Positions 17,078 to 25,586 of a stretch of DNA of 64,000 nt are shown piece after piece. This DNA comes from Loktanella atrilutea (GTDB lineage Bacteria > Pseudomonadota > Alphaproteobacteria > Rhodobacterales > Rhodobacteraceae). The notes beneath the pieces were generated by a model. It was not told the DNA's origin and searched no databases. It was given only the letters and a program-made list of their open reading frames with translations. The stretch covers positions 124,001-188,000 of the forward strand of contig NZ_FQUE01000005.1 of assembly GCF_900128995.1 (NCBI RefSeq), read 5' to 3'. Both the position numbers and the translations under genes were made by a program. Position 1 is the stretch's first letter; each line of letters opens with the position of its first letter.

Positions 17078-18091
17078 ATGACCGCACTTGCGCAATACGA
17101 ACGACTTGAAAGCCTCGGGCTGTGGCGGGCCAACCGCACGGACCAGCGGCGCGAGGTGATCGTGTCCTTCGGCGATGCGACGCTTGTCGTGTCCGATGGC
17201 GCGGGACGGCCGCTGTCGCACTGGTCGCTGCCCGCGGTGGCACGGCTGAACCCGCAGGAGGTGCCGGCGGTGTTCGCCCCCGATGCCGATGCGACGGAGA
17301 CGCTGGAAATCGACGACCCCGTCATGATCGACGCCATCGACACGGTGCGTGGCAGTCTGGTCAAGGCGCTGCCCCGGCGCGGGCGATTGCGGCAGATGCT
17401 GACGCTGGCGCTGCTGCTGGCTGTCATCGGGGGCACCGCGCTTTGGGGCCCGGATGCGCTGCGACGGCAGACCGCCGACAGCGTCAGCGCCCTGCGCCGG
17501 GCCGAGATCGGGGCGACGGTGCTGGGTCATCTGCAGGCACGGACCGGGCCGGTCTGCCGCGGCACCCGCGGGCGTGCGGCGCTGGAAACGCTGATGACGC
17601 GGCTGTTCGGGCGCGACGCGCCGGGGCAGATCGTCGTGCTGCCGGCGGCGTTGCCGGGGCCCTTCACCCTGCCCGGCGACCTGACGGTGATCGACCGGTC
17701 GATGCTGGTGCGCTACGACGATCCGCTGATCGCCGCGGGCGATGTCATCGCGGCGCGTGCCAGCACCGGCGATCCGATGGAGGCGCTGCTGCGCCACGCG
17801 GGCCTGCCGGCGACGATCCAGCTGTTGACCTCTGGCAAGCTGCCGGAGGCGGCGCTGTCGGACTACGCGGACGCACTGCTCGCGCAGGGACCGCGCCCGG
17901 TGTCGGAAGCGGTGCTGCTGCGGGCCTTTGCGGATGCCAAGGTCTCCTCTGCCCCCTATGCGTCGCTGCGTTCGGCGCGGGACCAGAACGGGGCGACGCT
18001 GATCACGTCAGACCCGATGCGGGGGCAGACGCCGGTGCCGGTGCTGACCGATGCCGAATGGATTCAGGTGCAGGCGATCTGCGACGGCTGA
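17078..18091 (+). CDS. Membrane-anchored protein resembling an M48 peptidase without its HExxH site
   Basis: 337-residue protein beginning MTALAQYERLESLGLWRA, with a sheet-rich N-terminus, one membrane helix near residues 106-125 (MLTLALLLAVIGGTALWGP) and an exported C-terminal domain. The segment FTLPGDLTVIDRSMLVRYDD followed by an Ala-rich helix and GDPMEALLRHAGLPATIQLL lines up with the M48 pattern (LPGG, then HExxH helix, then DP). The expected HExxH is replaced by GDVIAAR. I infer a degenerate peptidase fold. The gene starts 50 bases after the acyl-CoA synthetase. Function unknown. Confidence 0.65.
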   Translation: MTALAQYERLESLGLWRANRTDQRREVIVSFGDATLVVSDGAGRPLSHWSLPAVARLNPQEVPAVFAPDADATETLEIDDPVMIDAIDTVRGSLVKALPRRGRLRQMLTLALLLAVIGGTALWGPDALRRQTADSVSALRRAEIGATVLGHLQARTGPVCRGTRGRAALETLMTRLFGRDAPGQIVVLPAALPGPFTLPGDLTVIDRSMLVRYDDPLIAAGDVIAARASTGDPMEALLRHAGLPATIQLLTSGKLPEAALSDYADALLAQGPRPVSEAVLLRAFADAKVSSAPYASLRSARDQNGATLITSDPMRGQTPVPVLTDAEWIQVQAICDG

Positions 18092-18114
18092 GGGTCCATG
18101 CCGCCGGGTTTGGC

Positions 18115-19488
18115 CTAGCTGCGCAGGAACGCGTCGGAAAAGCCCATGCCGCGCACGATGCCGAGGGCGCGGGTCAGGTCGCCGGGAGACCGGAACGGGC
18201 CAGCGGCGATGGTCTTGAGCCCGCCGGATGTCGCCGAGGCAACGGGCAGGCCCGCGACTTGCAGCCGTGCGATCAGCCGGGCAGCGTTGGCCGGATCGGC
18301 GAAGCTGCCGACCTGCACGTAGCGATGCCCCGCGGCCGCCGCGGGCACCTGCACCGCGGCAGGGGCCACGGACCGGCTGCTGACATGTGGCACGGTCTGC
18401 GCCACGCGCAGCCCGCGCTGCGGATTGATGCGACCGTCGTCCCAGACACGGGCGTAGCCGGCGGCGATGCGGACCGGCGTGCCGGCGGGCGCGTTGGATG
18501 CGGGCACCGGACCGGCCCCGAAGAGCGGGCGCGGGGTCGCCGTTCGCGTTACGGCGACTGCGGCCGGATAGCTGGCGGTGACATCGGCGGCGACGACCTG
18601 ACGGCCCGACAGCCCGTAGCCGCGGCCAGAGGGGGACTCGGCCTGCGGGCCGCAGCGCATCGGAAAGCGGGGATCGCCCCCGAGGCCGGGAATGGCGCAA
18701 CCGGAGGTCGCATGCGACGGCGCCGCGACGGGCAGCGCAAAGGCGGGCTGCGGCGTCATGGCGATCCGAACCGGCGCGGGCGTCGGGCAGGCGATGGGGG
18801 CGCCGGTCGCGGCGTCGATCAGGGTCTGGCCCGTTTCGGCCTGCCGGTCGCAGGCGGCGGCGAGGGTCAGGCGCAGGGGCTGTGCGGTCGCGGTGCCGGC
18901 CGGCTGCGGGCTAGGTCCGCAATCGACGGGCGCGCCCGTGCCGGCGCTGACGAAACCGGGCTGCAGGCCGAAGCGCCCCGCGCAGGCCTGCGCATAGGTC
19001 ATGCGGCGGGGTTGCGGCGCCGGAACGGCGCGCGGGGCCGGCGCAGCGACCACGGGCCGGGGGGCCGGCGGGGCGGGAATGCGGCGGACCTGCGGCGTGG
19101 CCGGGCGGGGTGCGGTCTTTGCAACCGCGGCCGGGCGCGGCGGCAGGGTCACGACCGGCGGCTCTGGCAGGGGATCCGGCGTGCGGACCTCGGCCTGCGG
19201 CGCGGGTTGCGCCTGCGGCGTGGCCTGCGCGGTGCGGACGGTCGTCGGTTGGAAATTGCACAGCTGGTTACGGGCGCGGTCAACGCGGGGCACCCAGTTC
19301 ACCATGCCGGCCATGCCGGCCCGCACGAAGGCGCAGCCGCGGGAGTCCACGTACTGGCTGGCGTCGTAGCCGGCGGGGGGCAGTTCGGCCGGCACCGCGC
19401 TTGTCTGCGCCGAAACGGTTGCCACCCCAAGGCCGGAGGCCATCAGGGCCGCGGTTGCGATTGTGCTGGCGAAACGTGTCGCAGACAT
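18115..19488 (-). CDS. Secreted SPOR-domain protein with Pro/Ala-rich linker
   Basis: 457 residues: signal peptide MSATRFASTIATAALMASGL ending at SAQ, a Cys-containing N-terminal domain, and a long Pro/Ala/Arg-rich linker. A C-terminal SPOR domain (about residues 380-457, with YVQVGSFADPANAARLIARL) follows. SPOR domains bind denuded septal peptidoglycan, so a periplasmic cell-division or wall role is expected. Repeated short units around ACAGRFGLQPG and AACDRQAETGQT look like small Cys-bearing repeats. The ATG at 19488 is chosen because GGGG lies 6 bases upstream; 19494 is the alternative. It faces the preceding plus-strand gene tail to tail. Confidence 0.82.
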   Translation of the reverse strand: MSATRFASTIATAALMASGLGVATVSAQTSAVPAELPPAGYDASQYVDSRGCAFVRAGMAGMVNWVPRVDRARNQLCNFQPTTVRTAQATPQAQPAPQAEVRTPDPLPEPPVVTLPPRPAAVAKTAPRPATPQVRRIPAPPAPRPVVAAPAPRAVPAPQPRRMTYAQACAGRFGLQPGFVSAGTGAPVDCGPSPQPAGTATAQPLRLTLAAACDRQAETGQTLIDAATGAPIACPTPAPVRIAMTPQPAFALPVAAPSHATSGCAIPGLGGDPRFPMRCGPQAESPSGRGYGLSGRQVVAADVTASYPAAVAVTRTATPRPLFGAGPVPASNAPAGTPVRIAAGYARVWDDGRINPQRGLRVAQTVPHVSSRSVAPAAVQVPAAAAGHRYVQVGSFADPANAARLIARLQVAGLPVASATSGGLKTIAAGPFRSPGDLTRALGIVRGMGFSDAFLRS

Positions 19489-19495
19489 AGACATC

Positions 19496-19513
19496 CCCAC
19501 AATATATTGTGGG
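19496..19513 (-). promoter_or_regulatory. Perfect 18-bp palindrome, NrdR-box-like
   Basis: CCCACAATATATTGTGGG is fully self-complementary. Its core CACAATATATTGTG fits the NrdR consensus (CACWATATATWGTG). It covers the Shine-Dalgarno region and a possible -10 (TATATT) of the SPOR gene. No convincing second box, normally needed by NrdR, is visible at the usual spacing. Confidence 0.45.
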
Positions 19514-19565
19514 AACATCGCAAACAATCCATAGCAAGTAAAGGCTATCCTGCCTTCGATCCGCC

Positions 19566-20213
19566 TTATTTGGTGCCGAACATCCGGTCGCCCGCGTCAC
19601 CGAGACCCGGCACGATGTAGCCCTGTTCGTTCAGGCGTTCGTCCACCGCCGCGGTGACGATCTGCACGTCGGGATGGGCCTCCTTCATGCGGGCGATGCC
19701 CTCTGGCGCGGCCAGCAGGCAAAGGAAGCGGATGTTGGTGGCGCCCGCCTGCTTCAGCAGGTCGATGGCCGCGACCGAGGAGTTGCCGGTCGCCAGCATC
19801 GGGTCGACGGCGATGACCATGCGATCCTCGAGCGCCTGCGGCACCTTGAAGTAGTATTGCACGGGCTTCAGCGTTTCCTCGTCCCGGTAGAGGCCGACGA
19901 AGCCGACGCGGGCGGAGGGCACCAGTTCGAGGATGCCGTCCAGCAGCCCGTTGCCTGCCCGCAGGATCGAGACCAGCACCAGCTTCTTGCCGTCGAGCAC
20001 GGGGGCGTCCATCGGCTGCAGCGGCGTGTCGATGCGTTCGGTCGTCATCGGCAGGCCGCGGGTGATCTCGTAGGCCAGAAGCTGGCTGATCTCTCGCAAC
20101 AGCTGGCGGAAACCGGCGGTCGAGGTGTCCTTGCGGCGCATCAGGGTCAGCTTGTGCTGCACCAGCGGGTGGGTGACGTGGGTCAGGTGGCCGTCGGAGA
20201 AGTCTTGGGTCAT
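19566..20213 (-). CDS. upp: Uracil phosphoribosyltransferase
   Basis: Salvages uracil: uracil + PRPP gives UMP and pyrophosphate, in the cytoplasm. The 215 residues show the PRPP-binding loop [20 protein letters not shown] and the uracil-binding C-terminus [16 protein letters not shown]. The N-terminal [20 protein letters not shown] is the family start. It is the last gene of the cdd-deoA-deoB-add-upp operon and overlaps add by four bases (ATGA, 20210-20213). Length and motifs are complete. Confidence 0.96.
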   Translation of the reverse strand: MTQDFSDGHLTHVTHPLVQHKLTLMRRKDTSTAGFRQLLREISQLLAYEITRGLPMTTERIDTPLQPMDAPVLDGKKLVLVSILRAGNGLLDGILELVPSARVGFVGLYRDEETLKPVQYYFKVPQALEDRMVIAVDPMLATGNSSVAAIDLLKQAGATNIRFLCLLAAPEGIARMKEAHPDVQIVTAAVDERLNEQGYIVPGLGDAGDRMFGTK

Positions 20214-21196
20214 GGGGCGGGCTCCAGTCGTTTGAGGATCGCGTCACGGGTGGCGGTGTCGCAGAAGGCAGCGTTGGCGGCGGCGATGTTGGTGTCGCGG
20301 AAATCCGCTTCCTGCCAGCCGAAGGTGCGCTGCAGGTTCTCGTATTCCGCGGTCATCGTGGTGTGAAAGAACGGCGGATCGTCGGTGCTGATCGTGACCG
20401 GCACGCCCGCGTCGCGCAGCCGCTCGATCGGGTGAACGTCCCAGTTGTCAACGGCTTGCAGGACGACGTTCGAGCCGGGGCAGACCTCCAGCGTGATGCC
20501 GCGGTCGGCGAGGTCGTCGACGAGGCGCGGATCCTCGATCGCGCGGATGCCGTGGCCGAGGCGTTCGACGCCCAGGGCCAGCGTTTCACGGATGCGCTGG
20601 GGGTCGCCCCATTCGCCGGCGTGGGCGGTCAGGCGCAGGCCCGCCTCCTTCGCCAGATCGAAGCTGTAGGCGAAATCGCCGGGGCGGCCTTCGAGTTCTG
20701 CCCCCGCCATGCCGAAGCCGGTCAGGAAGTCGCCTGCGGTTTCCGCGGCGACCCGTGCCGCCTTGCGGCAGGCGTCGCGGCCGTGGTGGCGCACGGCGGT
20801 GGCGATGCCGCGCATCACGATGCCGTCGTCGCGTTCCGCGTCGGAGGCCGCCTGCTGGATCGCCGCCAGATAGTCGCGCCACGCCGACAGGTCGCCGCCG
20901 CCGCAGAAATCGGGGGACAGGAACGCCTCTGTATAGATGACGCCGTGAAAGGCGCTTTCGGCCAGCACGGCACGGGTGAGGCGGTAAAATTCCTCGGGCC
21001 CGGTCAGGACGGTGCAGGCCTCGTCGTATTGGCGCAGGAAGTGGGCGAAGTCGCGGAATTCGTAGCCGCCGTCGGCGTCGAAGATGCCGTCGAGGCGGAT
21101 GCGCTTTTCCGCGGCGAGGCCCCTGATGAAGTCGGGCGGGGCCGCGCCTTCGAGGTGCAGGTGCAGTTCGACCTTCGGGATGTCGCGCAGGCTCAT
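20210..21196 (-). CDS. add: Adenosine deaminase
   Basis: Zinc amidohydrolase that converts (deoxy)adenosine to (deoxy)inosine. The 328 residues contain the zinc motif [10 protein letters not shown] (H12, H14), HAGEW in the middle, [17 protein letters not shown] and the final metal/catalytic STDDPPFF. It overlaps both neighbours by four bases (deoB upstream at 21193-21196, upp downstream), so translation of the three is coupled. Within the operon it supplies inosine for purine-nucleoside breakdown. Adenine deaminase is a possible mis-call in this family, but the motif set favours adenosine. Confidence 0.93.
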   Translation of the reverse strand: MSLRDIPKVELHLHLEGAAPPDFIRGLAAEKRIRLDGIFDADGGYEFRDFAHFLRQYDEACTVLTGPEEFYRLTRAVLAESAFHGVIYTEAFLSPDFCGGGDLSAWRDYLAAIQQAASDAERDDGIVMRGIATAVRHHGRDACRKAARVAAETAGDFLTGFGMAGAELEGRPGDFAYSFDLAKEAGLRLTAHAGEWGDPQRIRETLALGVERLGHGIRAIEDPRLVDDLADRGITLEVCPGSNVVLQAVDNWDVHPIERLRDAGVPVTISTDDPPFFHTTMTAEYENLQRTFGWQEADFRDTNIAAANAAFCDTATRDAILKRLEPAP

Positions 21197-22368
21197 AGGA
21201 CAGACTTTCCGGGGCCGGTATGGGGGATGCCGAGGTGATCGGCCACGGTGGCGGCCACGTCGACGAAGGCGATCTGGCCGAGGCTTTTCGCGCCGATGCC
21301 ATAGACCAGCACGGGCACCCGTTCGCGCGTGTGGTCGGTGCCGGTCCAGCTAGGGTCGTTGCCGTGGTCCGCCGTCACGATCAGAAGATCGCCGTCGCGC
21401 AGACGGGGCAAGAGGCGGCCCAGTTCGGCGTCGAACCATTCCAGATGGCCGGCATAGCCCGGAATGTCGCGGCGGTGACCGTAGAGGCTGTCGAACTCGA
21501 CGAAGTTGGCGAAGGTGAAGGACCCCTCCTCTGCCGTGTCCACCAAGTCGGACAGGTGGCCCATCAGGGTGCGGTCATCGCCCTTGCGCACCTCGTCGAT
21601 GCCCCGCATCGAGAAGATGTCGCCGATCTTGCCCACCGCGTGGACGCGGCGGCCGGCGGCCTGCGCGTCGTCGCAGATCGTGGGCGCCGGCGTGGCGATG
21701 GCGTAGTCCTTGCGGTTCGGGGTGCGGGTGTAGGCGCCGTCGGTCCCGACAAAGGGGCGGGCGATCACGCGGCCGACCTTCATCGCGTGGACATGCGGGG
21801 CGAGGTCGCGGCAGAGCGTCAGCAGGCGGTCGAGGCCGAAGCTTTCCTCGTGCGCGGCGATCTGCAGGACGGAGTCGGCGGAGGTGTAGACGATGGGCCA
21901 GCCGGTGCGCATGTGTTCGGCGGCGTGTGCGTCGATGATCGCGGTGCCGCTGGCGTGGCAATTGCCGAGGATGCCCTCGGTCCCCGCAAGCTTGCAGATC
22001 AAGGCGGTCAGGTTGTCTGGGAAGGCAGGCTGCGTGTCGGGGAAATAGGTCCAGTCCCAGGGCACCGGCACGCCGGCCAGTTCCCAGTGGCCCGAGGGGG
22101 TGTCCTTGCCGGGGCTGACCTCTGTCGCGGCGCCCCAGGCGCCGGTGGGATCGGCGTCGAGGCCCGGCGTGTCGGCGCCGCTGGCCAGACGGATGGCGGC
22201 GCCAAGGCCCAGCGCGTCCATCACCGGCAGCTTCAGGGGCTGCGCCTGCGCGATATGGGCCACGGTGTTGGCGCCGGTATCGGGGCGGCTGCCGTTGAAA
22301 AAGGCGTCCGCATCCGGCGCACCGCCGATGCCGACCGAGTCGATGACGACCAGAAAAGCGCGTGTCAT
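21193..22368 (-). CDS. deoB: Phosphopentomutase
   Basis: Interconverts (deoxy)ribose 1-phosphate and 5-phosphate, linking nucleoside phosphorolysis to central metabolism. The 391 residues have the alkaline-phosphatase-superfamily metal-binding start RAFLVVIDSVGIGGAPDADA, the phosphorylated Thr region GKDTPSGHWELAG, and the C-terminal metal cluster LLIVTADHGNDPSWTGTDHT. It begins one base after the deoA stop (TGA-C-ATG) and overlaps add by four bases. Its place between deoA and add is consistent with a single nucleoside-salvage operon. Confidence 0.96.
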   Translation of the reverse strand: MTRAFLVVIDSVGIGGAPDADAFFNGSRPDTGANTVAHIAQAQPLKLPVMDALGLGAAIRLASGADTPGLDADPTGAWGAATEVSPGKDTPSGHWELAGVPVPWDWTYFPDTQPAFPDNLTALICKLAGTEGILGNCHASGTAIIDAHAAEHMRTGWPIVYTSADSVLQIAAHEESFGLDRLLTLCRDLAPHVHAMKVGRVIARPFVGTDGAYTRTPNRKDYAIATPAPTICDDAQAAGRRVHAVGKIGDIFSMRGIDEVRKGDDRTLMGHLSDLVDTAEEGSFTFANFVEFDSLYGHRRDIPGYAGHLEWFDAELGRLLPRLRDGDLLIVTADHGNDPSWTGTDHTRERVPVLVYGIGAKSLGQIAFVDVAATVADHLGIPHTGPGKSVL

Positions 22369-22369
22369 G

Positions 22370-23668
22370 TCAGGTGATCCTGTCCAGTATCAGGGGCGTG
22401 GTGGCGGGGCGTGCGCCGATGGTGATGGCGGCCAGCACCGCGTCGCGCGCCGCCTCTGCCTTGTCCTGCGTCCGGGCGTGGACGGTGGCGATCCGGGTGC
22501 CGCGGGTGATCGGCGTGCCCAGATCGGCGACATCCGTCAGGCCGACGGCGGGGTCGATGCGGTCACCCTCTCGCGCGCGGCCACCGCCCAAGGCCACGAC
22601 GGCGAGACCCAGCGCCTCTCCGTCGATGGCGGCGATGTGGCCGCCGTGCGGGGCGGTGACGGCCAGGGTGACGGGCGCCTTGGGCAGATGCGTGCGCCAG
22701 TCCTTGTCCATGTCGGGCGGGCCGCCCAAAGCCGCGATCATCCGCGCGAAGCGGTCCATCGCGCTGCCGTCGGCCAGCGTGCGTTCGAGGGCGGCGCGGG
22801 CCTTTACGACCGGCCAGCCGGCCAGCGCCAGCGCCTCGCACCCCAGCGACAGGGCGAGGGCGACGAGGCGGGGCGCGGCCTCTGGCTGGCCTGACAGCAC
22901 GTCGAGGCAGACCGCCATTTCCGTCGCGTTGCCGAGGGCGGGGGCGAGCGGCTGCGTCATGTCGGACAGCACGGCGACGGTGGGGCACCCTGCCCCGCGC
23001 GCCGTGTCGACAAGCGCGCGGGCAAGGGCCGTGGCATCACCGCGGGTCTTCATGAAGGCGCCGCTGCCGACCTTCACGTCCAGCACCAGCGCGTCGAGGC
23101 CGGCGGCCAGCTTCTTGGACAGGATCGAGGCGGTGATGAGGTCGATGGAATCGACCGTCGCCGTCACGTCGCGCACCGCATAGAGCCTGCGGTCGGCGGG
23201 GGCGATCCGCGTCGTTGCGCCGACGATGGCGCAGCCCACGTCGGCCACGATGGCGCGCAGGTCGGCCTCGGTCACGTCGACGCAGACGCCGGGCACGGCC
23301 GACAGCTTGTCGAGGGTGCCGCCCGTGTGCCCCAGCCCGCGGCCAGAGATCATCGGGACATAGACGCCGCAGGCCGCGAGCATGGGGGCGAGGATCAGCG
23401 ACACGCAGTCGCCCACGCCGCCGGTCGAATGCTTGTCCAGCACCGGCCCCTGCAGGTCCCAGCGCAGCACGTCGCCGCTGTCGCGCATGCCGGTCGTCAG
23501 GGCGACGCGGCCGGGGGCGTCCAGACCTTTCAGGCAGACGGCCATGGCAAAGGCGCCGGCCTGCGCGTCGGTGACGCCGCCATCGGCCAGCCCGGTTGTA
23601 AACGCCGCCAGCCCGTCGGGCGCCACATCGCCGCGCCGGACGGCGGCAATCAGGGAACGCGCATCCAT
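22370..23668 (-). CDS. deoA: Thymidine phosphorylase
   Basis: Phosphorolyses thymidine or deoxyuridine to the base and deoxyribose 1-phosphate. The 432 residues (start MDARSLIAAVRRGDVAPDGL) carry the glycosyltransferase family 3 signature in DKHSTGGVGDCVSLILAP, and SGRGLGHTGGTLDKL. Phosphate contacts include KVGSGAFMKTR. The frame is open further upstream, but the ATG at 23668 lies two bases after the cdd stop and gives the normal N-terminus. Its product feeds DeoB immediately downstream. Confidence 0.95.
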   Translation of the reverse strand: MDARSLIAAVRRGDVAPDGLAAFTTGLADGGVTDAQAGAFAMAVCLKGLDAPGRVALTTGMRDSGDVLRWDLQGPVLDKHSTGGVGDCVSLILAPMLAACGVYVPMISGRGLGHTGGTLDKLSAVPGVCVDVTEADLRAIVADVGCAIVGATTRIAPADRRLYAVRDVTATVDSIDLITASILSKKLAAGLDALVLDVKVGSGAFMKTRGDATALARALVDTARGAGCPTVAVLSDMTQPLAPALGNATEMAVCLDVLSGQPEAAPRLVALALSLGCEALALAGWPVVKARAALERTLADGSAMDRFARMIAALGGPPDMDKDWRTHLPKAPVTLAVTAPHGGHIAAIDGEALGLAVVALGGGRAREGDRIDPAVGLTDVADLGTPITRGTRIATVHARTQDKAEAARDAVLAAITIGARPATTPLILDRIT

Positions 23669-23670
23669 GG

Positions 23671-24087
23671 TCACACCCGGCTCATGTAGTCCGCGTCGAA
23701 GGCGCCGGGCAGCAGGGTGCCGACGGTCGTTTCCAGCACCGCGCCGTCGACGGTCGTCAGCGTGACAGGCGTGTCGGGGGCCGCGAATTCCGCCAGCTTC
23801 TGGCGGCAGCCGCCGCAGGGGCTGACCGGCTGCGGGCTGTCGGCGATGACGGCGACGGCCGCGATGTCGCGCGCACCGGCGGCGCACATGGCGGCGATGG
23901 CGCCCGCCTCGGCGCAGGTGCCTTCGGGATAGGCCACGTTTTCCACGTTGCAGCCGATGTGGATCGCGCCGTCCAAGGTGCGGATCGCGGCGCCGACCTT
24001 GAAGCCGGAATAGGGCACGTGGGCGTTGTCCCGCACGGCGGTGGCGGCCGCGATCAGGGCGGCGGTGTCTGGGTCTGGATGGGACAT
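23671..24087 (-). CDS. cdd: Cytidine deaminase
   Basis: Deaminates cytidine and deoxycytidine to uridine and deoxyuridine; first gene of the salvage operon. The 138 residues show the homotetrameric zinc site: C58 and E60 in GTCAEAGAI, and C91 and C94 in SPCGGCRQKL. CNVENVAYPEG supplies the nucleoside sugar contacts. The start MSHPDPDTAALIAAA at 24087 follows a weak purine-rich region. A promoter must lie in the 117 bases shared with the divergent DUF3072 gene. Confidence 0.95.
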   Translation of the reverse strand: MSHPDPDTAALIAAATAVRDNAHVPYSGFKVGAAIRTLDGAIHIGCNVENVAYPEGTCAEAGAIAAMCAAGARDIAAVAVIADSPQPVSPCGGCRQKLAEFAAPDTPVTLTTVDGAVLETTVGTLLPGAFDADYMSRV

Positions 24088-24151
24088 GGGGGATTCTCCG
24101 GCATTTGGCGCGACAGTGAAGCCGCGGGACACCGGATGCAAGCCGTTCGGG

Positions 24152-24177
24152 GGAACTGGGCTGCCGGCGCCGGCGTT
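24152..24177 (+). promoter_or_regulatory. EcfG-type general stress promoter upstream of the first DUF3072 gene
   Basis: GGAAC (24152-24156), 17 bases, CGTT (24174-24177). This fits the alphaproteobacterial EcfG consensus GGAAC-N16/17-CGTT, and the predicted start is about 20 bases before the gene. Confidence 0.6.
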
Positions 24178-24204
24178 ACCTTACGCACACCACAGGAGGC
24201 TGCG

Positions 24205-24414
24205 ATGATCCCCCCCACCAAACCCCTTGCGCACCGCGACGACGACGCCATCGCGCAGGCCGCCGACGCGCCCATGACCGGCGATCAGGCCGATCTGCTG
24301 CGCAGCCTGTGCGAGGATGCGGGCGAACCCTTCAACGCCAACCTGACGGAAGCGGAAGCGTTGCAGCGCATCGCAGAGCTGACCGACAGCCTGAACACCG
24401 ATCAGAACCTCTGA
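24205..24414 (+). CDS. DUF3072 domain protein (copy 1)
   Basis: 69-residue acidic helical protein: MIPPTKPLAHRDDDAIAQAA, then the DUF3072 core PMTGDQADLLRSLCEDAGEP and LTEAEALQRIAELTDSL. SD AGGAGG precedes the ATG. It resembles the proteins at 24479 and 25587, so the three are paralogues. DUF3072 proteins have no known biochemical function. The EcfG-like promoter in front suggests induction by general stress or stationary phase. Confidence 0.75.
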   Translation: MIPPTKPLAHRDDDAIAQAADAPMTGDQADLLRSLCEDAGEPFNANLTEAEALQRIAELTDSLNTDQNL

Positions 24415-24478
24415 TCCCGCCGCCTGCCCCGACCGCCGACGGCACGCGCGGCGAAGACACATCGAAAGGACGAGACCG

Positions 24479-24661
24479 ATGCCCGAAGGCCCCAACATGA
24501 CCGAAGACCACCACATGATGGACGGCGAACAGGCCGCCATCCTGCAAGACCTGTGCGAAAAGACGGGCCATCCGTTCAGCGACCAGATGACCGCCGAACA
24601 TGCGGACGAGATGATCGAGCGGCTGTCTGCCCAGCTGGAGGCGGAATCGGCAAAGCGCTGA
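24479..24661 (+). CDS. DUF3072-like small protein (copy 2)
   Basis: 60 residues starting MPEGPNMTEDHHMMDGEQAA. The core MMDGEQAAILQDLCEKTGHP and MTAEHADEMIERLSAQ aligns with the other two DUF3072 paralogues (M-x-G-x-QA-x-L followed by a helix ending in RI/RL). GAAAGGACGAG lies upstream. It is 64 bases after copy 1 on the same strand and is probably cotranscribed with it. It is the most divergent of the three and lacks the DDWVTGDE block. Confidence 0.68.
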   Translation: MPEGPNMTEDHHMMDGEQAAILQDLCEKTGHPFSDQMTAEHADEMIERLSAQLEAESAKR

Positions 24662-24671
24662 CGCTCTGGGG

Positions 24672-25442
24672 TCAGCCCGGAAAGATCGTGCTCATCTCCG
24701 CCTCGAACCGGGCCCATGTCAGGGTGGCGCGGTTGCCGGCGTAGCCGTGATAGTGGCTGCGGCCGCTGGCGTTCGGCAGACCGGCCCAGATCTTGGCCAG
24801 ATTGTTCATGAAGGTGCGCCGGTCGATCCGGCCGTTCGCGACATCGTGGAATCCCGCCTCTGCCAGCAGGACATCGGCGAGCGCGTCCTGCACCTGCGGG
24901 CTGAAACGGTCGTTCAGGGCGACACCCGTGATGTCCACCAGCCGCCGCAGGGTGGCCGGGATGAACTGGTAGCGGCCGATCGCGTGCGGCTGACCGGGCG
25001 TGGCCTTAATCCAGCGGTAGATTTCCGCAATCGTCATCTCTGTCGGGCGGCGGGCGGGCCTGCGGGTCGCGCCGTAGTTCACGGCGTCATAGCCGGCGCG
25101 CCCCGCCTCTGCCGCGGCGATCAGGTGGCGCACCCGGTCGGCGGGGGTTCCGCCGCCAAGAGGCACGGCAATCGCGGGACCCGACGCCAGCCGTGCCCGT
25201 TGCAGCCGCACCGGGTATGGCGCGAAGAAGCTGCGCCCCCCATCGCCGACGAAAAGGCTGGCCCGCGTCGCATTCGGTCGGTCTGCGGGATCGGACGCTG
25301 ACAGGTCGACCATCGCGACACGCCCCTGCAGGATCGACGACCGCCCCGTCAGCGATAGCGCGTCGGCGGGCGCAACCTGCGGCGTGGCAATCGTCAGACC
25401 CAACAGGAACATTGCGAAAGACAGGTGTCGAAAAAGTGCCAT
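24672..25442 (-). CDS. Secreted lysozyme-like (muramidase-fold) protein
   Basis: 256 residues from the ATG at 25442 (SD AGGGGA upstream). Signal peptide ALFRHLSFAMFLLGLTIATP, then a variable region. A lysozyme-like domain spans about residues 130-256: IAAAEAGRAGYDAVNYGATR holds a candidate catalytic Glu, and HAIGRYQFIPATLRRLV resembles the (A)xGRYQF block of GH104/phage-type lysozymes. A periplasmic murein-cleaving or binding role is inferred. It lies convergent to DUF3072 copy 2 and between the DUF3072 paralogues. It might instead be an inactive relative; the family is poorly characterised. Confidence 0.65.
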   Translation of the reverse strand: MALFRHLSFAMFLLGLTIATPQVAPADALSLTGRSSILQGRVAMVDLSASDPADRPNATRASLFVGDGGRSFFAPYPVRLQRARLASGPAIAVPLGGGTPADRVRHLIAAAEAGRAGYDAVNYGATRRPARRPTEMTIAEIYRWIKATPGQPHAIGRYQFIPATLRRLVDITGVALNDRFSPQVQDALADVLLAEAGFHDVANGRIDRRTFMNNLAKIWAGLPNASGRSHYHGYAGNRATLTWARFEAEMSTIFPG

Positions 25443-25532
25443 GCGGTCCCCTTGCCCGTTTTCAATCGGCCGCAACCTGCGGGACAGAGGTTGATAAATC
25501 GTTGGGCGCGCCACGGATCGCACCGGCCCGGT

Positions 25533-25557
25533 GGAACAAAAACCCGCCGGGAACATT
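25533..25557 (+). promoter_or_regulatory. EcfG-like promoter (one mismatch) upstream of the third DUF3072 gene
   Basis: GGAAC (25533-25537), 16 bases, CATT (25554-25557) in place of CGTT. A second GGAAC at 25550 lacks a partner -10. Confidence 0.4.
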
Positions 25558-25586
25558 ATATGAACAATTCATGAAAGGATGTCCCC

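Noticed and set aside
19523-19536. Second NrdR box partner (AACAATCCATAGCA)
   Set aside because: Only about 8 of 14 positions match, and the 25-base centre-to-centre distance is not a usual NrdR spacing.
25550-25554. Second GGAAC upstream of the third DUF3072 gene as an EcfG -35
   Set aside because: No CGTT-like -10 follows at 16-17 bases.
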